DNA from: Bacteroidia bacterium
GTDB taxonomy: Bacteria; Bacteroidota; Bacteroidia; Chitinophagales; BACL12
Assembly (NCBI GenBank): GCA_030432405.1
Contig: JAUIHG010000006.1
Coordinates: 1 to 50,786, forward strand
Length of the DNA: 50,786 nucleotides
Direction of reading: 5' to 3'
This document shows positions 39,239-48,213 of the stretch, piece after piece (the first letter of the stretch is position 1; the number at the start of each line of letters is the position of its first letter). Both the position numbers and the translations under genes were made by a program. The notes under the pieces are model-generated. The model searched no databases, was not told where the DNA came from, and saw only the letters and a list, made by a program, of their open reading frames with translations.

Positions 39239-39997
39239 TTATGCTTCGACCTCCTCTTCCACACCGGCGATCACCTCGTCGACCAGGATGCGGCCGCAGT
39301 GTTCGCAGACGATAATCTTCTTGCGGGAGCGGATTTCAAGCTTGCGCTGGGGCGGGATGCCGGAGAAACAGCCTCCGCAGCTGTCGCGGCTGATGGTCAC
39401 CACGGCCAGGCCGTTGCGGTAGCTCTTGCGGATGCGGTTGAAGGCTTTCAGCAGGCGCTCGTCGACGGCTTCGTGGGCCTTGTCGAGCTCCTTGATGATC
39501 TTCTTTTCCTCCTTTTCCGTCTCCTTGATGATCTTGTCCAGCTCGTTTTTCTTGGCTTCCAGCTCCTCCTTCTTGGTGGCGATGGCCGTCTTGGCCTCGT
39601 CGAGGTAGGCGCGCTTGGACTCCACGTCGTTTTCCGCGTCGCGCATGCGCTTTTGCGTCAGTTGGATTTCGAGCTGTTGCATCTCGATCTCCTTGTTGAG
39701 CGCTTCGTATTCGCGGTTGTTCTTGACGTTGTTGAGCTGCTCGTTGTACTTCTTGATCATGGCCTCGGCATCCTTGATGCCGTTGCGTTTCTCGGCCATA
39801 TCGGCGTCGAAATTGTCCAGCTCGGCCTGCAGCTTGCCCGTGCGGGTTTCCAGACCGGCGATCTCGTCCTCGAGGTCGCTGACCTCCATGGGCAGCTCCC
39901 CTTTGAGGATGGTGATTTCGTCCAGCTTGCTGCACAGGTCCTGCAGGTGTTGCAGGCCGCGCAGCTTGTCTTCAACGGTATATTCCTTGGTGGCCAT
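39239..39997 (-). CDS. coiled-coil protein with C-terminal C4 zinc ribbon (DUF164/CT398-like)
   Basis: A 252-aa protein. Residues ~20-190 are a very long charged coiled coil (EEKKIIKELDKAHEAVDERLLKAF, NAEKRNG...). The C-terminal part has a CGGCFSGIPPQ element and CEHCGRIL, a four-Cys zinc ribbon. This is the DUF164/CT398 family, often near Nif3-family genes, and here it precedes one. Proposed roles include RNA or secretion-regulator contacts; none is shown by the sequence. Confidence 0.85.
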   Translation of the reverse strand: MATKEYTVEDKLRGLQHLQDLCSKLDEITILKGELPMEVSDLEDEIAGLETRTGKLQAELDNFDADMAEKRNGIKDAEAMIKKYNEQLNNVKNNREYEALNKEIEMQQLEIQLTQKRMRDAENDVESKRAYLDEAKTAIATKKEELEAKKNELDKIIKETEKEEKKIIKELDKAHEAVDERLLKAFNRIRKSYRNGLAVVTISRDSCGGCFSGIPPQRKLEIRSRKKIIVCEHCGRILVDEVIAGVEEEVEA

Positions 39998-40039
39998 TCG
40001 GCGAAGCTTATCGGCACCACCGCAGGTGGCGCCAAAGGA

Positions 40040-41245
40040 TTAGCGGTATTGGATCGGATTGGTAACGGTTCGCGCGGAGCGAACCGCAAAAATACCCAAA
40101 TTTTCGGGCTGTGATTGCCCTTGGCGGTCGGGAGTTCCGGCCTCCGAGGAGCCGCTTTCGCGCGCAGCGTCCAGGCGTCCTGCCGGATGCCGGGCCAGCG
40201 TTTCGGCCAACAGGCCGATGGTGTACTGTTCAGACTCAAAATGCCCCACGTCAGCCAGCAGCAGGCGGCCGTCGGCGTCAAAAAACTGGTGGTACTTGAC
40301 GTCGCCCGTCACAAAGGCATCCGCGCCTGCGGCGATGGCCCGTCCCAGCAGGAAGATGCCCGCTCCTCCACAAAGTGCCACACGCTGTACAGGCTTGTTC
40401 CTCAGGGCTGTATGCCGTACCATAGGAGCTTTGAGGGCCGTTTTCAAGTGCTCCAGAAACGCGTATTCGGACATGGCGTCCGGCAGCACGCCGATCATGC
40501 CCGCGCCGACCTGTGGGTGCGGGTTGTCGAGCGGATAAAGGTCATAGGCCACCTCTTCGTAGGGGTGGGTATTGCGCAGCGCGGCCAGCACCCGGCCGCT
40601 GGCGTGCCGCGGCAGGACTACTTCTATTCGGGTCTCGGTTTCCCGGTGTTCCTCGCCGGGCTGGCCTACAAAGGGGTTGGTTTCTGTGCCGCCCCGGAAG
40701 CTGCCCGTGCCCTCCAGGTTGAAGCTGCAACGGTCGTAGGCACCGATGACACCAGCGCCAGCCCCGAAAAGGGCATCGCGGACTGCATCGGCTTCCGCCT
40801 TTGGGGCGAAGGTGACCAGCTTGTACAGCAGTCCGGTTTTGGGCTGCAGGATCTGCCGACCTTCCGGCACCAGGCCCAACACGTCGGCCAGGCGTTCGTT
40901 GACCCCGCCGCGCACATGGTCCAGGTTGGTGTGGATGGCGTAGATGGCCACATCGGCCTTGATGGCGGCAATGAGCGTGCGCTGCACGTAGTCTTCGCCG
41001 GTCAGGCTTTTGGTGCCTCCGAACAGGATCGGATGGTGGGCCACAATCAGGTTGCAGCCGCGCTCGACGGCTTCCGCCACAACGGCCTCGGTGGAATCCA
41101 GGCAGCACAACACGCCCTGCACGGGCATGGACGGGTCTCCGGCAATCAGGCGCGCGTTGTCGTAGCCTTCCTGATAGGCGCGCGGGGCCAGGCGCTCAAG
41201 CCAGGCGCAGAGTTCGGAAACGGTGGGGCATTGGGCCTCGGGCAT
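40040..41245 (-). CDS. Nif3-family dinuclear-metal protein
   Basis: A 401-aa protein of the Nif3/YbgI (GTP cyclohydrolase I type 2-like) family. Metal-site motifs are seen: LIVAHHPILFGGTKSLTG (early HH), IYAIHTNLDHVRGGVNERLAD, and late ADVGHFESEQYTI. The middle insertion (about 130-235) is the PII-like domain common in Bacteroidota and Firmicutes forms. Function unproven; hexameric rings binding two metals. The ATG at 41245 is chosen by homology. The last ~40 residues (HPAGRLDAARESGSSEAG...) are unlike the family and overlap a palindrome, so they may be a read-through extension. Confidence 0.88.
   Translation of the reverse strand: MPEAQCPTVSELCAWLERLAPRAYQEGYDNARLIAGDPSMPVQGVLCCLDSTEAVVAEAVERGCNLIVAHHPILFGGTKSLTGEDYVQRTLIAAIKADVAIYAIHTNLDHVRGGVNERLADVLGLVPEGRQILQPKTGLLYKLVTFAPKAEADAVRDALFGAGAGVIGAYDRCSFNLEGTGSFRGGTETNPFVGQPGEEHRETETRIEVVLPRHASGRVLAALRNTHPYEEVAYDLYPLDNPHPQVGAGMIGVLPDAMSEYAFLEHLKTALKAPMVRHTALRNKPVQRVALCGGAGIFLLGRAIAAGADAFVTGDVKYHQFFDADGRLLLADVGHFESEQYTIGLLAETLARHPAGRLDAARESGSSEAGTPDRQGQSQPENLGIFAVRSARTVTNPIQYR
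40066..40086. repeat. TTCGC/GCGAA palindrome in the Nif3 C-terminal extension
   Basis: CGGTTCGC, GCGGA, GCGAACCG: perfect 8-bp arms. It codes part of the unusual C-terminal tail of the Nif3-family protein. Confidence 0.45.
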
Positions 41246-41252
41246 GGACGGC

Positions 41253-42008
41253 TTATTTGAAGCGGATTTCCACCGCCAGATCGGTTTTGTTGTCCAAAAG
41301 ATCGGTGATGTCCCGTTCCATGACCACAGTATGCTTGTCGGGCTGTTCGAACGCTTCACCCGTCACCTTTTTCACTTTTCCGGGCAGCTCGTAGCGCACG
41401 GTATAGGTGGCCCCACCCAGGAACAGCTTCATCATCTCGATGTCTTCGTCGCCTTCTTCTCCGCCGAACAGGGCGGCGCCGTCGACCCGCTTTCGGGACA
41501 AGGTGCCTTTGCTGAAGCCAAATTGATCCGGAGCGGACAGCAGTACAGGCTTCCCAGCCGATCCCGCATTCTCGCCAAGGGCGCCCGCCATGCCCAAGTC
41601 CTCCGTGCGCGCCAAATCCGCGCCAAACTGGTCGATTTCCTCGACCGTGTTGAAAGGAAGCATGATCTGCATCCGCATGCTTTCGGCCGGTGCATCCATG
41701 GTCACCTGCATGCTGGCCCTGGACGTGACCTCGGGATACTCCCAGCCCGTTTTGGCCGAATCCGGGGCTTGCGCAAAGGAGATGACCGTATCCATCACCT
41801 CGTTCATGAAATCCTCGGATTCTTCCTGGTCTTCAAAAGCCCCGGCAAACTGCACGACCATCTCCATGGCTTCACTAAGGTCCATGTCCACGGTATAAGT
41901 GCCCGAACCGTCCTTGTTCAACCGGATGGTTTCCAGGATGTTGAAGCAGGACGAGCCGGTCAGCACCATCAGGGCACCCAACAGCAGGGGGAGGCATTTG
42001 CGCAGCAT
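41253..42008 (-). CDS. lipoprotein of unknown function
   Basis: A 251-aa protein. A lipoprotein signal (LRKCLPLLLGALMVLTGSSC, Cys at residue 21) starts it. The mature part begins with NILETIRLNKDGSGTYTVDMDLSEAMEMV, like LppM/DUF3153-type proteins, and ends with VVMERDITDLLDNKTDLAVEIRFK. The start at 42008 is preferred over ATG 42035, because the lipobox then sits at the usual distance. It is placed 7 bases upstream of the Nif3-family start on the same strand. Confidence 0.72.
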   Translation of the reverse strand: MLRKCLPLLLGALMVLTGSSCFNILETIRLNKDGSGTYTVDMDLSEAMEMVVQFAGAFEDQEESEDFMNEVMDTVISFAQAPDSAKTGWEYPEVTSRASMQVTMDAPAESMRMQIMLPFNTVEEIDQFGADLARTEDLGMAGALGENAGSAGKPVLLSAPDQFGFSKGTLSRKRVDGAALFGGEEGDEDIEMMKLFLGGATYTVRYELPGKVKKVTGEAFEQPDKHTVVMERDITDLLDNKTDLAVEIRFK

Positions 42009-42053
42009 TGGTAGCGGTTTTGGTTGGTCGGTCACCAGGGGTGAAAGGCGGGT

Positions 42054-42068
42054 TTCGCCTCCGGCGAA
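42054..42068. repeat. TTCGC/GCGAA palindrome, intergenic
   Basis: TTCGCC, TCC, GGCGAA. A second hairpin follows at 42073-42105 (AGCCCCC/GGGGGCT arms). Together they occupy the gap between the lipoprotein and lpxK starts. Confidence 0.45.
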
Positions 42069-42157
42069 AATAAGCCCCCAGCCATAGGCCTGGGTCGAGG
42101 GGGCTCAGCCGTGGGGCTCAGCAACCCTGCCTCTGCGGCGGCGCTACCTTTGGTCCA

Positions 42158-43354
42158 ATGGCCCAAGACGCCCAAACAGGGAAACCAGCACCAGGCACAA
42201 CCGATGCCTGGGAAGGATTGCCCGATGCCCAGCCGGTGCCGCAGCCCGGGCTCCAGCCCCTGGCGGCCTTGTATGCTGCCGTGCTCCGGGCCCGCAACGC
42301 GGCTTACGACCGGGGCCTGAAACGCAGTTTTGCCTTTGATTTTCCGGTTATCGGGGTGGGCAATTTGCGCGTGGGCGGCACCGGCAAGACACCCGTGGTG
42401 GCCTGGCTGGCCGAACGCCTGTTGCGGGCCTATCCCGTCGGGACGATCAGCCGAGGCTATGGCCGCCGCACCCGGGGATACCGGCTGCTCAGTGGTTCGG
42501 ACCGCAGCGCTGATGTCGGCGACGAGCCCGTGCTGCTCTATCGGCGGCTTTCGCCCCTGGGCGGTGCGGTGGCCGTGGGGGAGCGGCGCGTGGAAGCCCT
42601 GCCGGCCCTGTTGCTGGAACGCGAGGACCTGCAGGCGGTGTTGCTGGACGATGCCTTCCAGCACCGCGCCATCCGACCCGGTCTGCAGCTGCTCTGTACG
42701 GCATGGGGGCAGCTGTATACCGACGATGCGCTGCTGCCGGCCGGACGGTTGCGCGAACCGGCCACGGGGGCATCCCGGGCCGATGCGGTCGTTGTGACCA
42801 AGTGCCCGCCGGAACTGCTGGCCGCGCATGGCGCGCAGGTGCGCGAAGCGCTGCGGGAACGCCTGGAGCTGCGTCCTGATCAGGCGCTCTATACCGCCAG
42901 TTTGCAGTACGGCCCGATGCGGCCTTTTATCCGCGGCGGGACGGGGGGCGGCAGCCTGCCGGATCAACCGGATCGGGTGGTGGTGCTGTCCGGGATTGCC
43001 GAGCCGGGGCTTTTTCAGGCCTTCGCACGGGCGCGCTTTCCCAATGCCGAGCTGGTGGACCTGGCTTTTCCCGACCACCACCGCTGGCAGGATGCCGATG
43101 TAGCCCGGATTCGCGAGGCCCTGGACGGCGCGGCCGATCCGCTGGTGCTGACCACCGAAAAAGACGCCGTGCGCCCGGACGACCTGGACCGGCGCAGCCT
43201 GGCCGGCTTGCCCATTGCCGTGCAGCCGGTGGACCTGTGCTTTCCCGAAGCGGGGGAGGGGGAGCGGCTGCTGGAGCATGTGAAAAATTTTGTGGCGGGA
43301 TTTGGCAACAGCGCGGAAGGCCGGGTGAAGGGTTCGCCGGAGGCGAAACGCTGA
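42158..43354 (+). CDS. lpxK: tetraacyldisaccharide 4'-kinase
   Basis: A 398-aa kinase that phosphorylates the 4' position of lipid A disaccharide at the inner membrane. The P-loop GNLRVGGTGKTP (68-79), TISRGYGRRTRGY, VGDEPVLLYRR, LQAVLLDDAFQHRAI and VLTTEKDAVRP are family hallmarks. N-terminal ~30 residues (Pro/Thr-rich) are an extension. The C-terminal NFVAGF... then KGSPEAKR reads through a palindrome at 43333-43347. It confirms that the host makes lipid A. Confidence 0.92.
   Translation: MAQDAQTGKPAPGTTDAWEGLPDAQPVPQPGLQPLAALYAAVLRARNAAYDRGLKRSFAFDFPVIGVGNLRVGGTGKTPVVAWLAERLLRAYPVGTISRGYGRRTRGYRLLSGSDRSADVGDEPVLLYRRLSPLGGAVAVGERRVEALPALLLEREDLQAVLLDDAFQHRAIRPGLQLLCTAWGQLYTDDALLPAGRLREPATGASRADAVVVTKCPPELLAAHGAQVREALRERLELRPDQALYTASLQYGPMRPFIRGGTGGGSLPDQPDRVVVLSGIAEPGLFQAFARARFPNAELVDLAFPDHHRWQDADVARIREALDGAADPLVLTTEKDAVRPDDLDRRSLAGLPIAVQPVDLCFPEAGEGERLLEHVKNFVAGFGNSAEGRVKGSPEAKR
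43333..43347. repeat. TTCGC/GCGAA palindrome at the end of lpxK
   Basis: TTCGCC, GGA, GGCGAA, ending five bases before the lpxK TGA, coding its last residues (SPEAK). Confidence 0.45.
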
Positions 43355-43471
43355 GTGCGGCTGGGGTGGGGAAACGGCTCGGGCAGCAATCGGCCCCAAA
43401 TGCGATCTTCGCGGTCTGTTTGCTGACCGGCGCCCGTTGGCGCTTCGACCTCTGTCCCGAATACCCAGCCC

Positions 43472-44344
43472 ATGCCCCTCGATGCTTTCCTGGCCCCGGA
43501 CGTGCTGATGCAGCGCATTGCCGAAGCGGCCGAATACCTGCGCAGCCGTGCCGGCCTGACGGCCGATCCCGATCCGCAGACCGACCCGGAGTTTGGCATC
43601 ATCCTGGGCACCGGTCTGGGCGGCCTGGTGGCCGAAATGAACGTGGAAACGGAAGTCCCCTACGACGAGATCCCGCACTTCCCGGTCTCCACCGTGGAAA
43701 GCCACCGCGGGCGTTTGCTCTTTGGCACCCTGGAAGGCCGCCGCGTGGTGGCCATGCAGGGCCGCTTCCACTACTACGAAGGCTACAGCCTGCAGGAAGT
43801 GGTGTTTCCCGTGCGCGTCATGGCGCGCGTGGGCATCCAGCGCCTCTTTGTCAGCAACGCCGCCGGCAGCCTGAACCCGGACATTGAAAAGGGCCACCTG
43901 ATGGTCCTGCGCGACCACATCAACCTCTTGCCGGACAGTCCCTTCCGCGGCCCGCATCCGGACGCATTGGGCCCCCGTTTCCCGGACCTCTTTGAAGCCT
44001 ACGAGCCCGCCATGGTGCAAAAGGCGCTCGACTACGCCAAGCAGCAGGGCATCGCCTGCCATGCGGGCGTGTATGTAGTGGTCCAGGGCCCGCAGCTGGA
44101 AACGGTGGCCGAATACGATTACTTGCACCGCATCGGTGGTGACGCCGTGGGCATGAGTACGGTACCCGAGGCCCTGGCCGCCCGGCAGCTCGGCCTGCCG
44201 GTATTTGCCGTGTCGGTGATTACGGACATGGGCTATCCGCCCGCGTTGGTGGAGCCCGTCACGCTGGCGGATGTGATCGCCATTGCTGGCGAAGCCGAGC
44301 CCAAAATGACGGCCATCCTCAAGGCTTTGGTGGCACAGGCATGA
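43472..44344 (+). CDS. purine nucleoside phosphorylase (trimeric type)
   Basis: A 290-aa enzyme splitting purine nucleosides with phosphate in salvage. IILGTGLGGL (43-52) binds phosphate, VESHRGRL (75-82) and AMQGRFHYYEGY (94-105) follow, and VQGPQLETVAEYDYL plus VGMSTVPEA (227-235) are the purine/ribose sites. The usual Asn of the base-binding 'ITN' is Asp here (VITDMGY, D252), as in methylthioadenosine phosphorylases, which may widen the choice of base. The start at 43472 is supported by the family N-terminus. Confidence 0.87.
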   Translation: MPLDAFLAPDVLMQRIAEAAEYLRSRAGLTADPDPQTDPEFGIILGTGLGGLVAEMNVETEVPYDEIPHFPVSTVESHRGRLLFGTLEGRRVVAMQGRFHYYEGYSLQEVVFPVRVMARVGIQRLFVSNAAGSLNPDIEKGHLMVLRDHINLLPDSPFRGPHPDALGPRFPDLFEAYEPAMVQKALDYAKQQGIACHAGVYVVVQGPQLETVAEYDYLHRIGGDAVGMSTVPEALAARQLGLPVFAVSVITDMGYPPALVEPVTLADVIAIAGEAEPKMTAILKALVAQA

Positions 44345-44391
44345 CATTTCCGGCACCGCCGGATGCGCGGAAAGCGCGAACTTCAAGACCT

Positions 44392-45837
44392 ATGACCGAT
44401 CGCTTCCACCGTTGGGGCCTGGCGCTGCTGGGCCTGGCTGCCGTTTTCGCCGGACAGGCGGCACAGGCGCAAGCCGTTTCCATTGAACTGCTGTACAATT
44501 GGACCAATGCGTCCCTGCCCGGATCGGCGGCCTACGCCAACGTGTACAACGAATGCTGGGGGGTGGCGCAGGAGGAGCGCGAATACGCCATCATCGGCAC
44601 CACCTGGGGTACGCACTTTTTTGACGTGACCGACCCGGCCAATGTGGTGCAGGTGGACTCGGTCAAGGGCGCTTTTACCGGCAACGGCGTGGTGCACCGC
44701 GACTACCACGACTACGACGGCTACCTCTACGCCGTGTGCGATGAGGGTTCGGGCATTTCCACGCTGCAGATCATCGACATGCGGGCCCTGCCCGACAGCG
44801 TGCATGTGGTCTACGACGGCAAGGAAAAACTGTCCACAGCCCACAACATTTTCATCGATACCGCGCAGGCCCGGCTCTACGCCTTCATTGTGGGCTTTGC
44901 CCCGGGTTTTTCCAGCGTGGCCATGTTCTCCCTGGACGACCCCACCGACCCACAGCTCATCAAGCTGTACAACGCCGGCAGCCAGGTGCACGACGGCTAT
45001 GTCGAAGACGGGCTGGCCTATTTGAACGACGGCTACAACGGCCGTTTTCTGATCATGGACTGGAGCGGCGTGAACAGCGACACCGACGATCCGGTGGTGC
45101 TCGGCAGTCTGGACAGCTATCCGGACCAGGGCTATAACCATTCGGGTTGGCTGCACGAGGACGGCGACCTATACGTCTTTGCGGACGAAAACCACGGCCA
45201 CAAAATGAAAGCCGTGGACGTCAGCGATCCCACCGACATCACGGTCTTGAGCACCTTCAACAGCGGGGTGGACCCGGAAAGCATGCCGCACAACCAGATT
45301 TTCCGCGGCGATTACCTGTTTACCGCCCACTACCACGACGGGCTTTACATCCACGACCTCAGCGATCCCACTGCGCCGGCGGAGGTGGCCTCCTACAAGA
45401 CCTATCAACTGGACGACCACATTTCCTTCCGCGGTGCCTGGGGCGTGTACCCCTTCCTGCCCAGCGGCAACGTGATTGTTTCGGACATGCAGTTCGGCCT
45501 TTTTCTTTTCCGCGTGGATGGCCTGAGCACGTCGGTCGACGGACCCCTGCAGCCCATGCCGTTCGCCGTTCAGGCGGTCGGTCCCAATCCGCTGCAGGAA
45601 CGCCTGCGGATTTCGGCCTCGGCCGAAGCATCCGTGGAAGCCGTGGTGGAATTGCTGGACCTGCAGGGGCGCAGCGTGGTGGCGCAGTCCTGGCGGCTCG
45701 CCTCCGGCGAAAACACCACCGAGCTGCAGCTGCCGGCCGATCTGGCTGCCGGACTCTACGTCCTGCGCCTGGAAGCGGACGGTCCCGATGGCCCCCGGCG
45801 CTTCACCGAGCAATTGGTGAACTTCGCCGGACGTTGA
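44392..45837 (+). CDS. secreted choice-of-anchor-B/LVIVP-like protein with sorting domain
   Basis: A 481-aa protein. A signal peptide (WGLALLGLAAVFAGQAAQA) begins it; the ATG at 44392 is chosen over 44341 because it gives a normal signal. The middle has repeated beta-propeller-like units: YAIIGTTWGTHFFDVTDPANVVQVD, LYAFIVGFAPGFSSVAMFSLDDPTDPQ, HKMKAVDVSDPTDITVLSTF, YIHDLSDPTAPAEVASYKTY. The end (VGPNPLQERLRISA, LLDLQGRSVVAQ, LAAGLYVLRLE) is a type IX secretion sorting domain. Function outside the cell is unknown. Confidence 0.82.
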   Translation: MTDRFHRWGLALLGLAAVFAGQAAQAQAVSIELLYNWTNASLPGSAAYANVYNECWGVAQEEREYAIIGTTWGTHFFDVTDPANVVQVDSVKGAFTGNGVVHRDYHDYDGYLYAVCDEGSGISTLQIIDMRALPDSVHVVYDGKEKLSTAHNIFIDTAQARLYAFIVGFAPGFSSVAMFSLDDPTDPQLIKLYNAGSQVHDGYVEDGLAYLNDGYNGRFLIMDWSGVNSDTDDPVVLGSLDSYPDQGYNHSGWLHEDGDLYVFADENHGHKMKAVDVSDPTDITVLSTFNSGVDPESMPHNQIFRGDYLFTAHYHDGLYIHDLSDPTAPAEVASYKTYQLDDHISFRGAWGVYPFLPSGNVIVSDMQFGLFLFRVDGLSTSVDGPLQPMPFAVQAVGPNPLQERLRISASAEASVEAVVELLDLQGRSVVAQSWRLASGENTTELQLPADLAAGLYVLRLEADGPDGPRRFTEQLVNFAGR

Positions 45838-45889
45838 TTGGGCGCAGGACCGCGCGTGGCCGCTGTCCATTACGCCTGCGCGTTCCCGC

Positions 45890-48208
45890 ATGCTGCACCC
45901 GTTCCGCATTGCCGTTTACCTGAGCCTTTTTGGGCTGTTGCTGGGGTGGGCCCTGCCCGCAGCCGCGCAGGCCATCGATCCCGTGACCGGCCTGCCGGTT
46001 GGCGATCCCTCAGCCGGTCCGGCCCCGGGTACCTTTACCGATGCGGACGGCAATCCCATCCCGGCGGACAGCCTGCCGGACAATTCCGTGGAGTTCGACA
46101 TCTCGGATGCTTTTGTGCAGGTCTTCAAAGCGGCCAAGCCCTTTGCCTGGCGCGCGGTGGACACCGGGCTATACCGCTTCCATGTGGCCGACCCGGCTTT
46201 TCAGGGCACGCTGGACCGGGTGACCCTGGGCAACCTGGGGCAGGCTTCGCACGCGCGGGCCTTTGGACCGCGCGGCACCGTGGGCTTTGATCCGGCAGCC
46301 TACGATGCCTGGGCACCGTATTACACGCCGCCAGACAGCCTGCGCTTCTGGCGCGCCAACAAACCCTATACCCAGGCGCGGTACCAATTGGCCTCCGGGG
46401 TTTCCCAGCAGTTGCGGGTGCGGCATGTGCGCAACCTGACGCCCAACCTGAACGCATCGCTTGACTACAAGCGGGTGGTCTCGATCGGGCAGAGCGCTCG
46501 CCAGAAAACCGGCATCGACGACCTGGCCTTTTCGGCTTGGTACCGCAGCAGCGACCGGCGCTATTCCGCCCAATTGGGCCTGGTCTACCGCGCCATCAAT
46601 GCGGAGGAAAACGGGGGCACTGCGGTGGGCATGGATTCGGTATTTGACTTCACGCCCCGCAGCGGAGCACCTGTGCGGCTGGACGATGCCCAGCACCGCC
46701 ACCGCGGTCATACCCTGTTTTTGGAACAGGCCTGGCACCTGGGCAAGCGGGTGGCGCGGCCGGGAGCAAGCCCGTCTGCCGCAGGAGATGCTGGAAGGCA
46801 GACCGAGCGGCCGCCCACGGCGCCGGATAGCGCAGTGGCCGCACCCAACGGTTTGGCCCCGGCAGCGGATCCTCCCGTGGCGCCGATGGATAGCTTGACC
46901 GCCGTGTCGGATACCCTGGTGACTGCGCCGGATACCCTCTTGACCGAGCCGGGCACGCCCAGCCCGACGGAGGACATCGACTCCGTGGACCTGGCCTTGC
47001 CTGCGGTGGATTCGGCCGGATTGGGCAAAGGCCCTGCCCGGACGGACAGCCTTGCGGCAAATGCAAAAAAACCCAAACCTAAACCAGAGCCCATCCAGCC
47101 GCTCTGGCGCGCCTGGCATCGGTTTTCCTGGACCACCGATGACCGCGGCTTTTCGGATAACGGCCCGGATTCCAGCTATTACGGCATGGCGCTGCTGGAA
47201 GACCTGGACACCCTTCAGGTCAATTATGGCTTCCAGCGTTTTGAAAACCGCATTGGATTTGGAACGTTTGATCCAGAATGGAGGGCGCGTGCCCTGGCCG
47301 ACTCCACAGGGTATTGGAGCCTGGGGGCGGAGCTGTGGCACCGCTTTGAGCGCATCGAGCGCACCGTGGGCTCCCGCAATCAGCAAGACCTGTTGCTCGA
47401 TGTGCAGGTGCGGCGTTTCGCCGGTCCGGCGGGCGGATGGTTTTTTCAGGGCCATGGCCGCGCCAATGTGCGCGGCGAATACGACCTACAGGCCGAGAGC
47501 GGCTGGCGCTTCGGCCAGCACCGGGTCGGCGTGGGGCTGGAAAGCACCCGGCGGCAGCCCTCCGAACAGGAGGATTTTTACATCGTCCAGGGCTTATCCG
47601 GTGCCTTTCAGTGGACCAACAGCTTTGGCGGGGAAACCCGCCTGGTGCCCGAGCTGCATTACCGGAACGCGCGTTCCAAAACGGAGTGGCGTTTGCGCGC
47701 GCACCTCGTGGACGGCTACTTGTATTGGAACGCCTCCGGCGAACCCGCCCAGGCCGGCAGCGGTGTGACCGTGCTGCAGGCCATCGTGCGGCAGAACTTC
47801 CGCTTTGGTCATTTCCGATGGGACAACAGCATCGCGGTGCAGCGGTCCAACGCCCCGCAGCTCAACCTGCCCACCTATTGGGGCCGCCACAGCCTCTATT
47901 TTGCCGGCCGCATTTTTGGCAATGCATTGTACGCCCACATCGGCGGGGACATCCGCTACAACACCAATTACTCCGCCGATGCCTGGGATCCGCTCAGCGC
48001 GGCCTTCCACCTGCAGAACACGGAGACCCTGTCCTTCTATCCCGTCGTGGACGCCTTTTTATCGGGCTACGTTTCCCGCGCCCGCTTCACCATCAAGGGC
48101 ATCAACCTGGCCCAGGGCCTCTTCCAGCCCGGCTGGTACCAAACACCCGGCTACCCCATGCCCAACCGCGGCATCCTGTTGCAGCTGGATTGGGTGTTTT
48201 GGTATTGA
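45890..48208 (+). CDS. putative porin (outer-membrane beta-barrel)
   Basis: A 772-aa protein. A signal (YLSLFGLLLGWALPAAAQA) is followed by N-terminal and barrel parts with many amphipathic strands (YRFHVADPAFQGTLDRVTLG, RHVRNLTPNLNASLDYKRVV, and the C-terminal strands to the terminal Phe/Trp-Tyr). A low-complexity Pro/Ala/Asp insert lies about 290-405. This fits the 'putative porin' family common in Bacteroidota. The final residues (LQLDWVFWY) suit a BAM signal. It starts 52 bases after the choice-of-anchor-B gene. Confidence 0.75.
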   Translation: MLHPFRIAVYLSLFGLLLGWALPAAAQAIDPVTGLPVGDPSAGPAPGTFTDADGNPIPADSLPDNSVEFDISDAFVQVFKAAKPFAWRAVDTGLYRFHVADPAFQGTLDRVTLGNLGQASHARAFGPRGTVGFDPAAYDAWAPYYTPPDSLRFWRANKPYTQARYQLASGVSQQLRVRHVRNLTPNLNASLDYKRVVSIGQSARQKTGIDDLAFSAWYRSSDRRYSAQLGLVYRAINAEENGGTAVGMDSVFDFTPRSGAPVRLDDAQHRHRGHTLFLEQAWHLGKRVARPGASPSAAGDAGRQTERPPTAPDSAVAAPNGLAPAADPPVAPMDSLTAVSDTLVTAPDTLLTEPGTPSPTEDIDSVDLALPAVDSAGLGKGPARTDSLAANAKKPKPKPEPIQPLWRAWHRFSWTTDDRGFSDNGPDSSYYGMALLEDLDTLQVNYGFQRFENRIGFGTFDPEWRARALADSTGYWSLGAELWHRFERIERTVGSRNQQDLLLDVQVRRFAGPAGGWFFQGHGRANVRGEYDLQAESGWRFGQHRVGVGLESTRRQPSEQEDFYIVQGLSGAFQWTNSFGGETRLVPELHYRNARSKTEWRLRAHLVDGYLYWNASGEPAQAGSGVTVLQAIVRQNFRFGHFRWDNSIAVQRSNAPQLNLPTYWGRHSLYFAGRIFGNALYAHIGGDIRYNTNYSADAWDPLSAAFHLQNTETLSFYPVVDAFLSGYVSRARFTIKGINLAQGLFQPGWYQTPGYPMPNRGILLQLDWVFWY

Positions 48209-48213
48209 TGCGC

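Noticed and set aside
42032-44386. 784-codon minus-strand frame opposite lpxK and the nucleoside phosphorylase
   Set aside because: Both opposite genes have diagnostic motifs; the long frame is a GC-bias artefact.
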